DNA of 64,000 nt from the NCBI GenBank assembly GCA_011009095.1, contig VTPC01090575.1, forward strand, positions 25,881 to 89,880, read 5' to 3'. Origin of the DNA: Ignelater luminosus (taxonomy: Eukaryota; Arthropoda; Insecta; Coleoptera; Elateridae). Shown here piece after piece: positions 12,401 through 23,334 of this stretch. Both the position numbers and the translations under genes were made by a program. The notes under the pieces were generated by a model. It had not been told where the DNA came from and made no database searches. It saw only the letters and a list, made by a program, of their open reading frames with translations. The stretch's first letter is position 1. Each line of letters begins with the position of its first letter.

Positions 12401-14214
12401 ATCTAGGTCACATATTTATATCAAGCGTATATTGCACAATCGAAAGGGTTTGAGCCTTGGGCAGATAAATAGCGTACAAGGTCGTACACCTTGAGCGCTC
12501 GTTACAATGCGTCATTTTCTGATGACAGAGTAACATACAGGAATAGCTAACAATATTGTTACGTATGACATTAATTCATGTTTTATTTTCTTTTCTTCTT
12601 GTATTTTTTACTGAAGCATCGTTTATAATCTACTTAAGAGTACTTATAATTCATAAGAAGTACAACATTGAAATACCCTTGATAACTACAAATAGGCCCT
12701 GAGGCCCTCTCAATATCTTTACTACTTCAAGTGTAACCATAGGAACTCGTAGTTTACAGATCTAATTGTTATTAGAAATTCTATAGCAACAGTTAATAAA
12801 TTGTCAATTATAGTTAATGATAGATCCCCAAGTATTTAATATAAGTTTCAAGTCCCAAAACGAATCAATCTCTATTGATTGTTTTAGAATCATCTTCTTA
12901 AAGTACTCAACTACAACAACAATGATTAATTTATAATATTTTGTACTAACAATTTAAATTTATTCCGCCGCATTCTTTTCGATTTTAAAAAAACTATAGA
13001 GTAACAAATTAATTTATGTATTTCCCGGAAATACGTACGAGTAGTTTATTAACATAAGTTTACAGTCGTTTTTTAGGAAAATGATCTCATTAAAATGGAA
13101 AATGTATCTTATTTCACTGATAAAGTATCGTATCAAGTTTGCTTAATGTACTGTGTATATACGCACATTAGGTAAAAATAAATATTTCTTACCTGAATTG
13201 GAATTTTCCACAAGAGATAGCCATTCTGCTTTGCTTAGGAGATGTTTAAGATTTTCCTCCGTTATCTAGAATATAAAAACAAATTATAGCATAACACAAA
13301 GCTAGTTTTACATACCTAATCATAGTTTTATTTTAAAAATTTACATAATTTTACAGGAACACATTAATATGATAAAAGTAAAAGTAAACGCCCACTGATT
13401 TCTAAAATATTGTATCATTTTTTTTAAATTTACTGTCATTTCTTATTTTATTTTTTCTAGGCGTTTACCTCAACAAGTATTGGTAGTATTAAAAAAAATT
13501 TATTAATAGTGACACATTCTAATGTTATGTAATCTTTAATTAATTTATTGAGAAAACTGATGTCATCTAAATTTATTACTTTAATAAATTGAAAATAATA
13601 GAGACAGGTATCATCCAAAAAATGTTGTTGTTTCTTTTTAATTTTCCACGACCTTGATAGTGAAGACAGCTTTTTGCTAAATTTGTGATATATTTACTAT
13701 ATTAATAAAGGTATACAGCTTTCTATTTTATTACATTTTCGTAATGGCTCGTAACAATTTTTTCTAGTTTACGAAAGATTTAAATTTCAAGAAAGCAAAA
13801 GTGGTTGTCAAAATGTTTAACATTCTAATTTCCTTTATTATAATATACAGATACTATATTATTAAAGTCAAGGTTACTTTCATCATACTAAGGTTATTTT
13901 CGTTTTTAACAAATTACGTTATAAACTGCGCATTTTAGTCAAAAGAGTCAAACAAATGTTATTTTTTTTGCAAACAAGGTTCTTACAAGAATGGGATTTC
14001 TAATTTTTCAATAGATGCTTGTTGTGATGACATATTTCATCATTGAAACTGCCAAGAAAAAGAAGAATTCATTGCCAGATATAACGCCGAAGTGGAATAT
14101 GTGAAATATATTGTTACTCTTGCACCAAGAGTCACTGCGTTTTAACCGACAGTCAATGAAAATCTTCAACTCCCAGAATGGGTCTCAAGACAATCATTTA
14201 GTTAACTAGTACTT
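9421..14214. other. Non-coding stretch, no gene recognised
   Basis: Two overlapping open frames on the plus strand (11774-12148 and 11943-12362) and one on the minus strand (12027-11842) show no motif I recognise. The region is a little less AT-rich around 10300-12500 and may be very old element sequence. The part from 12550 to 13900 is strongly AT-rich with poly-T and poly-A runs. Confidence 0.45.
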
Positions 14215-14395
14215 TTCTAGGGCTCGGTCTACAAGTGTCGAGAGGTCAACGCGTAGTCCTTTTGAGTTAATTTATAAAATGCCTTAGGCCTTTTTGCTAC
14301 CGGAGAAGAAAGCTTGTGTTTTCAAAGAGGATTTTATAATTTTTTTGATCAATTCCTTGTCAAGCATAGCGTCAATCTTGCAGTGCTTGTTAATT
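14215..14395 (+). pseudogene. Gypsy-type integrase C-terminal scrap
   Basis: From 14222 one frame reads ARSTSVERSTRSPFELIYK, then MP, a single stop codon, and continues through LLPEKKACVFKEDF. The TSVxxSTxxSPFELIY pattern matches the region just after the catalytic core in Ty3/gypsy integrases (typically Y-N-T-S-x-H, then SPFEL-x-Y/F-G). Nothing convincing extends it on either side, and no long terminal repeats are visible. The match is short, so chance or a different integrase family is possible. Confidence 0.35.
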
Positions 14396-14916
14396 TCGTA
14401 ATGGAACCCTACCCGTTTGAAAACGTGTCGTAAATAGGTGAGTCGAGATTCATTTCTGTGCAACCAGAAAGTTCCATTCCGTATCGTTCTTCAAAATGAT
14501 GTATTGGCGGAATTTACAAATCGTCGTCCTCCGAAAAGATCTCTATGTTAAATTTAACAAACCCTTCAGGGATGCACTTCAGTATCGATGCTGAAGTGTG
14601 GTATTGATTGCGTAACAAAGATTATCAAGGTCTGTTGGTTCCAGAGGAAAGTTCCGCAGCCTCTCCAAAGTGTTACATGTTATAAAATTAATAAATCTGA
14701 CAAATGGCACAGGTTTATACATAAGTGATAAATAAATCTAAGTCTATAATTCGAAAGCTGTCATGTTTTAGTTTTTCTTCTGTATTTTTTAGGTTATTTG
14801 TTTACCTACTTCATTACTTTGTAGTCCTTTCGATTCAGGACGACTGTAAATAGATATAGTTACGTTCAAATTAGGAAATTAGGTCGTAGTTATCTAGTCT
14901 GTTTTTTGTGTTCTAG

Positions 14917-15117
14917 CAGGGCCGGCTGAAGAGTCGGGTTTGCGGGGCAACTGCTCAGGGCCCCGCGCTTGCTGAGGCCCCGCGCCTTAAGAGAAAAATA
15001 AATAATTCTTTGTATCGATATGTTCAGAACAAATTAGACTATGTCTAAAAAAGCAGTGTTTCTTCTCTTTTTTTAAGGGCCTTGCAAAATTTTGCATAAA
15101 ACTTCCAGCCGTCCCTG
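14917..15117. mobile_element. Non-autonomous hAT-type MITE with 8-bp TSD
   Basis: This is a 201-bp insertion. The left end is CAGGGCCGGCTGAAG and the right end, reverse complemented, is CAGGGACGGCTGGAAG. It is flanked by a perfect 8-bp direct repeat, TGTTCTAG, at 14909-14916 and 15118-15125. The interior has GGGCCCCGCGC-type G/C-rich stretches and no coding capacity. CAGGG termini with an 8-bp duplication are diagnostic of the hAT superfamily. The intact TSD suggests a fairly recent insertion. Confidence 0.85.
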
Positions 15118-15567
15118 TGTTCTAGATTCTAGATTCAAGATCAAATTGAATCAATTGACTCATTAGAATTAAGCATTAATTACTTAGTTAAGCTATAAAT
15201 TAGGGATTGGCAGTTAGTTTTTTTTATTTGGATGTTTAGCTTAAACAAATACCCGTATAGGTCAAATCTATTAAACTCAGTGGCTGTGGGCTGGTAAAAA
15301 ACAATCTGTAGTACAAGTTTATCTTTAAGATCAAAGTGAATTTTGGAATTTTTTGAATTAAGAATGGGTATTATAGTTTAGTCGATCTCGATACCTTCTT
15401 CAGCAGTTTAACATAGGGATGTGTTTAAAATTTTTCTCAGTTCATTATAAAACCTGTGCTAGCACAACAGACTCCTTGAATTGGTAACTATAAATATGGA
15501 CTTACACTGTTTGTTTTCTCTACAACCCCAGGTGTTTTATATACGTCGCAGGGATATGATAAAAACA

Positions 15568-15585
15568 GGGATTTGATCAAATCCC
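15568..15585. repeat. Perfect 18-bp palindrome in element leader
   Basis: GGGATTTGATCAAATCCC is a perfect dyad. The half-site ATCCCTAA recurs downstream inside the direct repeats at 15642 and 15672, so the leader shows several orientations of one short motif. It may be a terminal or subterminal transposase-binding site, or a promoter element. Confidence 0.7.
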
Positions 15586-15641
15586 TAAGAGAGTTGATCA
15601 ATTCATGGGAGATGTTAAAATGACAACTCGATATGGTCATT

Positions 15642-15691
15642 TCCCTAAACAAATTCAGTAATCTGATAAAATCCCTAAACAGATTTAGTGA
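15642..15691 (+). repeat. Two 20-bp direct repeats, period 30
   Basis: TCCCTAAACAAATTCAGTAA (15642-15661) and TCCCTAAACAGATTTAGTGA (15672-15691) differ at only three positions. They sit upstream of the integrase-like frame that starts at 15836. Confidence 0.7.
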
Positions 15692-15835
15692 AATGTCAAA
15701 AACAACATGTCAGTGTTGCACAGCACTGCGTCGCGCTTGTTACCACGCCCCTCTACCTCACCGCAACATTACGTGAGGAAGGTCGCGCGTGTTTTCATTA
15801 ATTTTTTCGCAATCTCTACGTTCGCCAATCAAAAG

Positions 15836-17473
15836 ATGGCTTTGGATACAGGATAAAATCAGAATCAGACCGAATTTGTGTGTGAAGAACAGTTCAATGA
15901 AACTATCAGGATGTTTTTAGACGGACGGTATGATAAAGAAAAACCGTTTGGACTCGCAAAAAGATAGAAGAAGCTATCACAGCCTTTGAACAATTTAAAT
16001 GAGCACCAGTACTAAATCGTCAATGGACAAACAAACAGTACTATTACGGAGAAAATACGATCTGCTGGAGGTAGTCTTTGATTTTGAAGAGAAAGTCCGA
16101 CTCTGACCCAGTTGTGAAAATAGTGCCTATGAAAAAATATAAGCACATACTTCGGGAATCCCATCAGACAACTGGTCACGGAGGCAGAAATAAAATGCTA
16201 TATAATTTGAAATCCAGATACTTAATCTCCACTTCGGTTGTACGGTATGTCAATCTAAAAAGAAATTTCCAAGGAAAGCAATCGTCGTTTGCCCAATTGT
16301 GTCTAGCTACTTCAACCATCGTGGTCAAGTTGATTTAGTTGACTTACAGTCGACAGAAATTATAAATGGCTATTACATTATCAGGATCACGCTACAAAAT
16401 TCAACTTTCTATTTAAAACCTTTCTGAAAGTTGGTTGTCCTCATATACTACAAAGTGACAACAGCTGTGAGTTTACGGCAGCTGTAATACAAGAATTAAC
16501 TACTATGTCGCTAACATGCAAAATTGTTAATGGTCGGCCTAGACATCCAGCAAACCAAGGATCGGTTGAGCGATCAAATCAAGACATCAAAGCTATGTTA
16601 CGTGCTTGGCTAATTGACAATGACACAAAAAACTCTGCTATCGGTTGTTACTTTGCTCAATTTCAGAAGAACTCCCTCTTTTCACCTTATTATTAAATGA
16701 TCGCCGTACAAAGCCTTATTTGGAACAGAGCCAAAAAAGACTCCAATCCACTCATATTCCAATAGCATTGCTTGAAAAGATTGTTACTGAAGAGGACTTG
16801 GATCAGTTTGTTAAACAGCAACACAACGACACCAGTGCAACTTCAGAGAATCTACCAGCAATTGAACTAATTAACAACAACGCTTCAACTTCAGAGGATC
16901 CTGCATTGACAGCTAGAACACCTGTATTGTTAGTTGCATCAGAAGGGGAAGCAGTTGACAGAAGAAAAAGCGTTTTGTGTTGTTTGTGGAATGGAAACTA
17001 CTGGAGCCCATTTATGCGACATTTCTAAAAATGCAGTATGTGGAAGTACGGTAGCAAAAGGAAACATGCTCCACAAAACCAAAAAAGATCTGCTGAAAAA
17101 ATGAAAGATACTTCTTTAAAGAAATTTAAATTCCACCGTTTTGATTTATGTACCTAAGGTAGATGCAAACAATATTACGGTGATCGTATTAAATATTAAA
17201 AAAAAATATTTCAAATTGGTACCTCAGTTGGTATCATAAAAGATTGGCTTCCTATAAACGCTCTTCAACTAGCTACAACCACATGTGCTGAGTTTGCATA
17301 AAATTGCAGGAAAGGTTATTCGGTTATTCGAAGATCAAGGGTTCAAGAAATGTTCCTGTAAAAAATCATAAGTGCAGTGCAAAACGACTAAATGTATCTG
17401 TAAAAGACGTAATGTTCTTTGTAACTGGAGATGCCACAAATCCACAGTGTGTTTCAATAAAAAAAATAAATGA
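15836..17473 (+). pseudogene. KRBA2-like integrase, frameshifted remnant
   Basis: Fragments in all three plus frames line up in the order expected of KRBA2-type integrases. An N-terminal segment (MFLDGRYDKEKPFGLAK) is followed by an HHCC-like start (ESHQTTGHGGRNKMLYNLKS, about 16158-16215). The catalytic core follows, with VDLVDL (about 16327-16344), LQSDN (about 16449-16463) and the stretch NGRPRHPANQGSVERSNQD (about 16530-16587) carrying the Glu. Then comes a Cys-rich tail. Around 16975-17000 a frame reads CVVCGMETTGAHLCD. From 17342 one frame with a single stop gives CSC, CIC and CNWRCH clusters ending at 17473. All three acidic catalytic residues are readable, but several frameshifts and stops mean the gene is dead. 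Family assignment rests on remembered motif order. Confidence 0.7.
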
Positions 17474-17653
17474 ACATTCTAACTAAGTTCCATTTAAAAA
17501 ATATACTTCTCACTAACTATTTTGATACACTTCGTTTAGACACCCTATCGTTCATCAGTTTGAAATAAATAATTAAAATAATATTTTATATGAATGTTTG
17601 GTTTACTAAATAAATCTTTCTAATAGCTTAGAAATGTTATTTTTGTCATTTCA

Positions 17654-18053
17654 NNNNNNNNNNNNNNNNNNNNNNNNNNNNNNNNNNNNNNNNNNNNNNN
17701 NNNNNNNNNNNNNNNNNNNNNNNNNNNNNNNNNNNNNNNNNNNNNNNNNNNNNNNNNNNNNNNNNNNNNNNNNNNNNNNNNNNNNNNNNNNNNNNNNNNN
17801 NNNNNNNNNNNNNNNNNNNNNNNNNNNNNNNNNNNNNNNNNNNNNNNNNNNNNNNNNNNNNNNNNNNNNNNNNNNNNNNNNNNNNNNNNNNNNNNNNNNN
17901 NNNNNNNNNNNNNNNNNNNNNNNNNNNNNNNNNNNNNNNNNNNNNNNNNNNNNNNNNNNNNNNNNNNNNNNNNNNNNNNNNNNNNNNNNNNNNNNNNNNN
18001 NNNNNNNNNNNNNNNNNNNNNNNNNNNNNNNNNNNNNNNNNNNNNNNNNNNNN
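17654..18053. other. Assembly gap (400 N)
   Basis: An unbroken run of 400 N lies just after the integrase element. It may hide that element's 3' end. Confidence 0.99.
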
Positions 18054-19904
18054 CTTTGTTTTTTGGGAAATTTTTAACTTGGATATCCCTTCTTGGTGTT
18101 AAACTAAAATAAATAATTCGTGTAGTCATCGATATCAGAATTTTTTATGTTCTTTACATCGGCGTCGTTTTATTTCTTTTTTAAATATCTTTATCTATCC
18201 ACAAGGCCGCTAATTAACTAGCTACGTTGGTGTAATTATCTATAAATAATATTGAGGTTCCTTTACATATCTCTTATTCCTGATAAAGATGACTTTGTAT
18301 AGGTTTAATTTCCTTTTAATAAATTCAAACAAACAGAAAACTTTCGCAATACTCTTTTGCTCTATGATTCTACTCTATTGAAGGCAACTTGTTTTAAAAG
18401 GCATTTCATAGGCATAAAACCAGTAATTTTAACAAAAACCACCAAACACTTACACCTTATATTAGTATGTTAAACGTGCTATTTGTAATACCTTTAATTA
18501 TCTATAAAATTTGTTTATTATAGAATTTTGTTACAAGCACGCATTTATTGAGGGTAAACGAAGCGTAACCCACTCCACTCTCTCATATTAAAAACTAGTC
18601 ATTATTTTAGCACATTGCTCTGTAAAATACATCGTTATCTAGGTTACGTTATTTATTTTTTTATGCAATTTTCTAGCTTGCACAAGATAACTCAAGAATT
18701 ACGCTAAGGTAATTGTCGTAGTAGTAGTAATAATAATAATAACAATAATAAATGGATTGTCCTATATTTATGTTTAATGCATTTCATATCCTCTACTTAA
18801 TATTAAAAACTAACTAGCTTTATCTCTCAACGCATGCATAAATTTAATTTTTCTGTCACCTTGACATGGTTTATTAGTAGGTTTCCAGATAAGGGCCTAA
18901 TTCTTTTTAATATCTATTCACCCCGATAAGGTGTATGTAAATTAAAGAATGAAGACGGAAATAGGTTAATTATTCTGGGGTAGGTAATGTATTTTCTTGA
19001 TGTTTCTGTTTTTTAATCCAATATTTGTATTAAAAACTTATAGTTATAAAATTAACACACACTGCTCGCGCTATGTATTCAACTGCATGCACTTCTAATA
19101 AATTATGCTCTTTCTTAATAACTAGCTATGGTTTTAAAGAGGTATAATTTACATTCAGTGCCCACTGATAATACTTTATAAAGTTATGACTGTTTAACGT
19201 AAACAATTATAAAGACACCTGTGATTTATTTTCATAGATGTATACTTTGTTATAGACCCAATTAATAGGTAAATATGTATCTGGTAATTCCATATACTGC
19301 TAACGTAAAGTTAATGGACTTCTTAAACAGTGGAAGTAAAGCAAAAGACACCCGCTTGGTCAACTGCAAAAGTTCAGCGCTGTGCAGATTATTTTGATAA
19401 TGATTTGAAGATTGATCAAAACGTCAAGCTATAACATTCTACATATCAAGGTAGCCGTCTGCGTATCGAATCTGTGCAGCACCCTTTTCCTCCAAAATGC
19501 AATAAATCTTAGTTGCGCTAGATGGTTATTGGTTTACCAGTAGCTTTCTCTTAAAGAATTCAAGGATTAGAAATGCCCAAACCAACATACTGATTTACTA
19601 ACCCTGAAATGATGCCGCTGCGCTGCTTACACCAAGTCAGAAAAAATGGATCAGAAATATGTTTTTCTGATATATTTCACTCTAATGTCCAACTATAGGT
19701 TAAGATCAGCATAATCTGATTTTGGTCAAATTAAATTCAATTTATTTTACAGATCCCATATAAGAATTCAAATAGAGTGAATTTAGAAGGACAAATAAGC
19801 AATCATACCCAACTTTCTCTTTGCAGGAACCTTTGTCATGCTGTTCTTTATAACAAATGATACCTGCGATCAGATTTTCAGGATTATTTGTTGTTTAGGA
19901 AACT
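18054..19904. other. AT-rich non-coding stretch
   Basis: No frame of interest. It contains one short microsatellite, listed separately. Confidence 0.55.
18718..18751 (+). repeat. Trinucleotide microsatellite (GTA)n(ATA)n
   Basis: GTA repeats grade into AAT repeats with one interruption (AAC). It is a simple repeat with no sign of function. Confidence 0.8.
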
Positions 19905-20620
19905 TTTTTCTTCTTCTTCTTCTTCCTTTGACTAGAACCATGTCCTGTCTCTTTATACGGCGGATGATGAAAACCAGCTCTGGTTCCATCTTTTCGGTGG
20001 CCTACCTGGTGGTTGTCTACTTCTTGGTATCCCATCGCTGCACTGTTTTGCAATTCTTTTGTCTCCCATTTGTTCCGTGCCTTCTTTCTGTCTTTTGTTC
20101 ACCTTACTACGTCCTGTATGTTACACCATTGTCTTATTTCCGTGTTTCTGTGTCTGCCTCTCAATGTTACTCCGGCTATTTTTCTTAATATCTTCATTTT
20201 GGTTGTTTTTCATCTTCTCTTAATTGTTTGCGTTTCCGATTTAGTTTCATGTGCATCTGCCATTATCGGCCTTACCATGGTCTTGTATGTTTGGCCCTTA
20301 CTCCCTGTACTGATATATTTATTCTGCTATATTACACTATTCAAGCTTCCAGCTACCCGTGATGCTTTTACGATTTGCCCTCCACTTTCATGCAGTATAT
20401 TTCGGTTGCTTGTGATTTCCAACCGCAAATACTTGAACTTCATCACCTGTTCCAACACTTCTCCGTCAATCTCTAATTTAAATATTGTGGGTTCTTTCGT
20501 TATTACAATTACTTTTGTTTTTTTTTGTTGAGATTTCCATGTTATATAATGATGCTGTTGTTTTAAATCTGTTTAGTAGTCTCTACAGATCATCTTCTGT
20601 ACTGGCTGCCAACTTGTTTT
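19905..20620 (-). pseudogene. 5'-truncated LINE, C-terminal reverse-transcriptase region
   Basis: The minus strand reads, with a few frameshifts and stops, as the region after the YADD box of a non-LTR endonuclease-reverse transcriptase. Segments in order are EDDLQRLLNRF (about 20605-20570), MEISTKKTKV, a KFKYL patch with TSNRN, RVAGSLN (about 20350), YKTMVRP (about 20280), ILRKIAGVTLRGRHRNTEIR (about 20190-20130), and PPGRPPKRWNQSW (about 20010-19970). A stop follows, then the 3' tail is an AGAAG repeat (seen on the plus strand as TTCTTC at 19905-19925). The 5' truncation and simple-repeat tail fit target-primed insertion of an RTE/CR1-type LINE. The clade is not resolved. Confidence 0.7.
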
Positions 20621-21259
20621 TTCTGGAGTGGTCAAAGGTGCGAAACCAGATCTCATTTTTTGAAGTGTAATGCATATAACGTTTTGCCTAGCATACAGCA
20701 GTAAAAGTTAGGTTAACTTACCCAGGAAGAATAGTTAAAAGTATTGATTACCCTATTCTTAACATTTTTATTTTTCAATTTCAATTTTAATTTGATGGTT
20801 TTTATTGGGGTTTTAATGAAAAGTTCAATACACTAAATTGCAAAGCCTATTTAAACATAGAGATGAAGATAACATGAACGTTAAGTTCGAGAAAGATTTT
20901 TTCTAGGTTTGATTTGAACAGATCTTTATTGGCACTTGCTGAAGCGCTAAAGTATTGAAACTATGAATAAAGACTATTCTATAATATTCTGGAAAACCGT
21001 AGCTTTAAGATAGGTAATATGCGGTATCAAACCAAAGCTGGTGCTACGAAATAATGATTTGTGTTTCTTATTCATCCTGCGTTGTAACCGTCCAACTGAA
21101 TCTTAAGTAATGTTTTTTAAAGAAAGCAGCTGAAAATTATTCCTATTGAAGTGAGTTAGTTACTAAAAACTTCTGTTATTGATACCAGGGCGAATAGAAA
21201 AATTGGAAAAAATTTTTTAGCCAAACTGTTGAAATTTAAATTTTTTCTATACTGTTGTA
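20621..21259. other. Non-coding stretch
   Basis: AT-rich, with no motif or repeat recognised up to the transposon at 21268. Confidence 0.5.
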
Positions 21260-21267
21260 ATAAGCAG

Positions 21268-23326
21268 TAGGGTGGATCAAAATCGCACGAAAAGCTTTTT
21301 TTTTAACTTAATCAATTAGCCTGTATGCGGTAAAGTTGTCTTTTGATAACGTCAACAATTTTGCAAAATTTTAGCTTTCTATGACGTCATCTTCTGCTGC
21401 CAGTTTGTATCTAAAATTTAAATTAATTCCTTTTTAAATGCAATACTAGTTATCAGGTAAATCTTGCGGCTCTTCCCTTGTTTCCTTTATGAAAACAACC
21501 CAGAAGTTACCACGAGGAGATGGCTGCATTGAGTTCCACCCTCCCCCATCAACAACCATCCTTTCCAACACCCCACCCCATCCCTGGAAACTACTAAAAC
21601 CCACCATTTTAGTTTCCCAGCGTCTCAGTATACTACTTTTTTGTTTGGAATATTGGTAAAGTTGTCCCCGAAGCATTTCTATTTCTAATGAACCTATCTC
21701 TTGAATCATTATTACACGCAGCCGCCAATGCTTCAATTACTAATTAGACACACCGCTCTACGGCTTGTAAATGCCAAGGAAACTTTAATATTTCTATTTC
21801 AGCTGGAAAATCAAATATAATCTCTTTAAGCTCATCGTCAGAAATAGATTTAGATTTGATTGCGCCCTACGCCTATTTTGATATGGCGCCTTTTTTGTTT
21901 TTTGAAGGTATATATAAAATATATAATAGTAAAATTTAAAAAAATAATTGCTGTGGCAAAAGACAAAGGGCATACACCTTGATAACGTATTCAGTTAAAT
22001 TCTTCAGATTAATCATCTTGAATGGTTCATTTTCCCTGGATCTTTGCGAAATAGACCTGAGACAATATTGCCTGTTGAAATTGCAACACAAATTTCGTAT
22101 AGATATTTTTGGCCTGTGCTAAGTTCCTTGTACTTGCACTTTTGGTAATGTGACGTCTATTTCTTGAAAATTACAAACAGGCAACTTTTCAAAATTTTCT
22201 AGCTCTTTTCCAATTTCTCTAGAAAAAGCTTTTGGGTCGCTTATTTTGCCACCCAAAAACAGCAGTAAAAGATGTAAAGGCAATTTATTAGTATGTAGCA
22301 ATCAAACAAACCGTTGTAAAAGATGTCCCATAGAATCTTCTAACCTCTTTATAATGCCATTTTTAGACCATTTTAAATCGCTGTGCCATCACATCCAATA
22401 TAGATTTCCTAATTTTTAACAAAGTTCCTGACTTAGGAGTAACATGTTCAAGATACCAAGAACCTGGTTCAGAAACAAGTACAACATGCTCTCCAGTAAT
22501 TGTTTTTCTCTTACTTTTTTCTCCTTTAGTAATCTGCATTAATGTTTTGTCATTCCTCCCGCCAAAGTGTACACCATATGCCTGAAATGGCGCTTTCTGT
22601 ATTTCTTTTCTGAGATTATCTCACCTTCTTACTCTCGCCCTCCTGATCTGATCCTCCGATCTATAACTTTAGATGATTCTTCCTTGGTCAAAATTCCCAT
22701 ATCTTTAAAAGCAGCGTTTACAAGAACTGCTGCGTTTCTGTCAGAAACACCAGTTCTATCGCAAGCTTGGGCAAGAGCTGGAAGCTTTACTCTCACTGGG
22801 AAGTTGAAATTTAATTTTTATAGGTACCTATACATTAAAATGCAAATAATATCCTGTACTGACACACATAAATTATTGTAAAAATAACACACAACTGGTA
22901 CGATGTCGCTAGAGGTACTGAAATTAAATTCACAGTAGAAGTAGGTACAGAAGCAGAAGGTGGTGATGACCTGCGGGCGGCGGACGCCAAGCAAGAAACC
23001 ATTTGTTTGGCGCCTTGCATAATTACAAGATATAAGCAATATGAAATTAGACACCTAAAATAACTACGACAGTGGTAGGTAGTTAGGTTTCATAGAATTA
23101 CAGATGCCTAGAAGAATTTAAATTTATTGTAAAATGACATTGAATATCAACAGCCACACTTGAAGGTAAATTTGACAAAGTGATGTAATATTGGAGGCAA
23201 AACTGGCAGCAGAAGATACAATCCGATTAGGCCAAGATTTTGCACGTTAAAGATACTATAGAAAAAGCAACTTTTCCGCATACAGGCGTTCGCAATTTCG
23301 AAAAAAAAATTTTTCAATCCATCCTA
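21268..23326 (-). mobile_element. 2.06-kb DNA transposon with 8-bp TSD, superfamily unassigned
   Basis: The left end is TAGGGTGGATCAAAA and the right end, reverse complemented, is TAGGATGGATTGAAAAA. A perfect 8-bp duplication, ATAAGCAG, flanks it at 21260-21267 and 23327-23334. Subterminal segments also mirror each other: GCCTGTATGCGG followed by AAAGTTG, and TCTTCTGCTGCCAGTTT, occur near both ends in inverted orientation. The interior carries a decayed transposase on the minus strand. An 8-bp TSD is compatible with hAT, P, Merlin and some rarer superfamilies. The TAGGG end does not settle it. Confidence 0.85.
21640..22830 (-). pseudogene. Decayed transposase of the 21268-23326 element
   Basis: Minus-strand fragments in order are LPALAQACDRTGVSDRNAA and FKDMGILTKEESSKVIDR (about 22800-22650). 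Next comes a degenerate middle with ITGEHVVLVSEPGSWYLEHV-like coding (about 22500-22430), and then a 60-codon open frame 22301-22119 with LHTNKLPLHLLLLFLGGK and DPKAFSREIGKELENFEKLP. A C-terminal block follows with FPWHLQAVERCV, one stop, and EALAAACNNDSRDRFIRNR (about 21820-21670). I recall this motif order (RTGVSDR, LHxNELPLRHL, HxQAVERC) from uncharacterised transposase-like proteins of arthropods and cnidarians. Several stops and frameshifts show the copy is inactive. No catalytic triad is assigned. Confidence 0.6.
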
Positions 23327-23334
23327 ATAAGCAG

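Larger units (their letters stand above)
15545..17560 (+). mobile_element. Decayed element carrying a KRBA2-like integrase
   Basis: These are the approximate limits of a block with its own character: a repeat-rich 5' leader (15560-15695), a CpG-containing segment (15710-15800) and a decayed integrase frame ending at 17473. I could not identify matching terminal repeats. The 3' end may be in or near the assembly gap that starts at 17654. The protein type (KRBA2/SCAND3-like integrase) is related to gypsy and Ginger integrases. Which mobile superfamily this belongs to is not settled by what I can see. Confidence 0.55.

Noticed and set aside
14030-14640. Minus-strand caspase-like or reverse-transcriptase-like reading (LTYLRHVFKRVGFHYEINKH)
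   Set aside because: It fits two unrelated families about equally poorly, needs frameshifts or stops on both sides, and overlaps a better plus-strand integrase reading.
17620-18129. Open frames spanning the 400-N gap
   Set aside because: They consist almost entirely of unknown residues across N. They are artefacts.
20013-20531. Plus-strand 172-codon hydrophobic frame as a membrane protein
   Set aside because: It is the antisense shadow of the LINE reverse transcriptase, which makes better sense on the minus strand.
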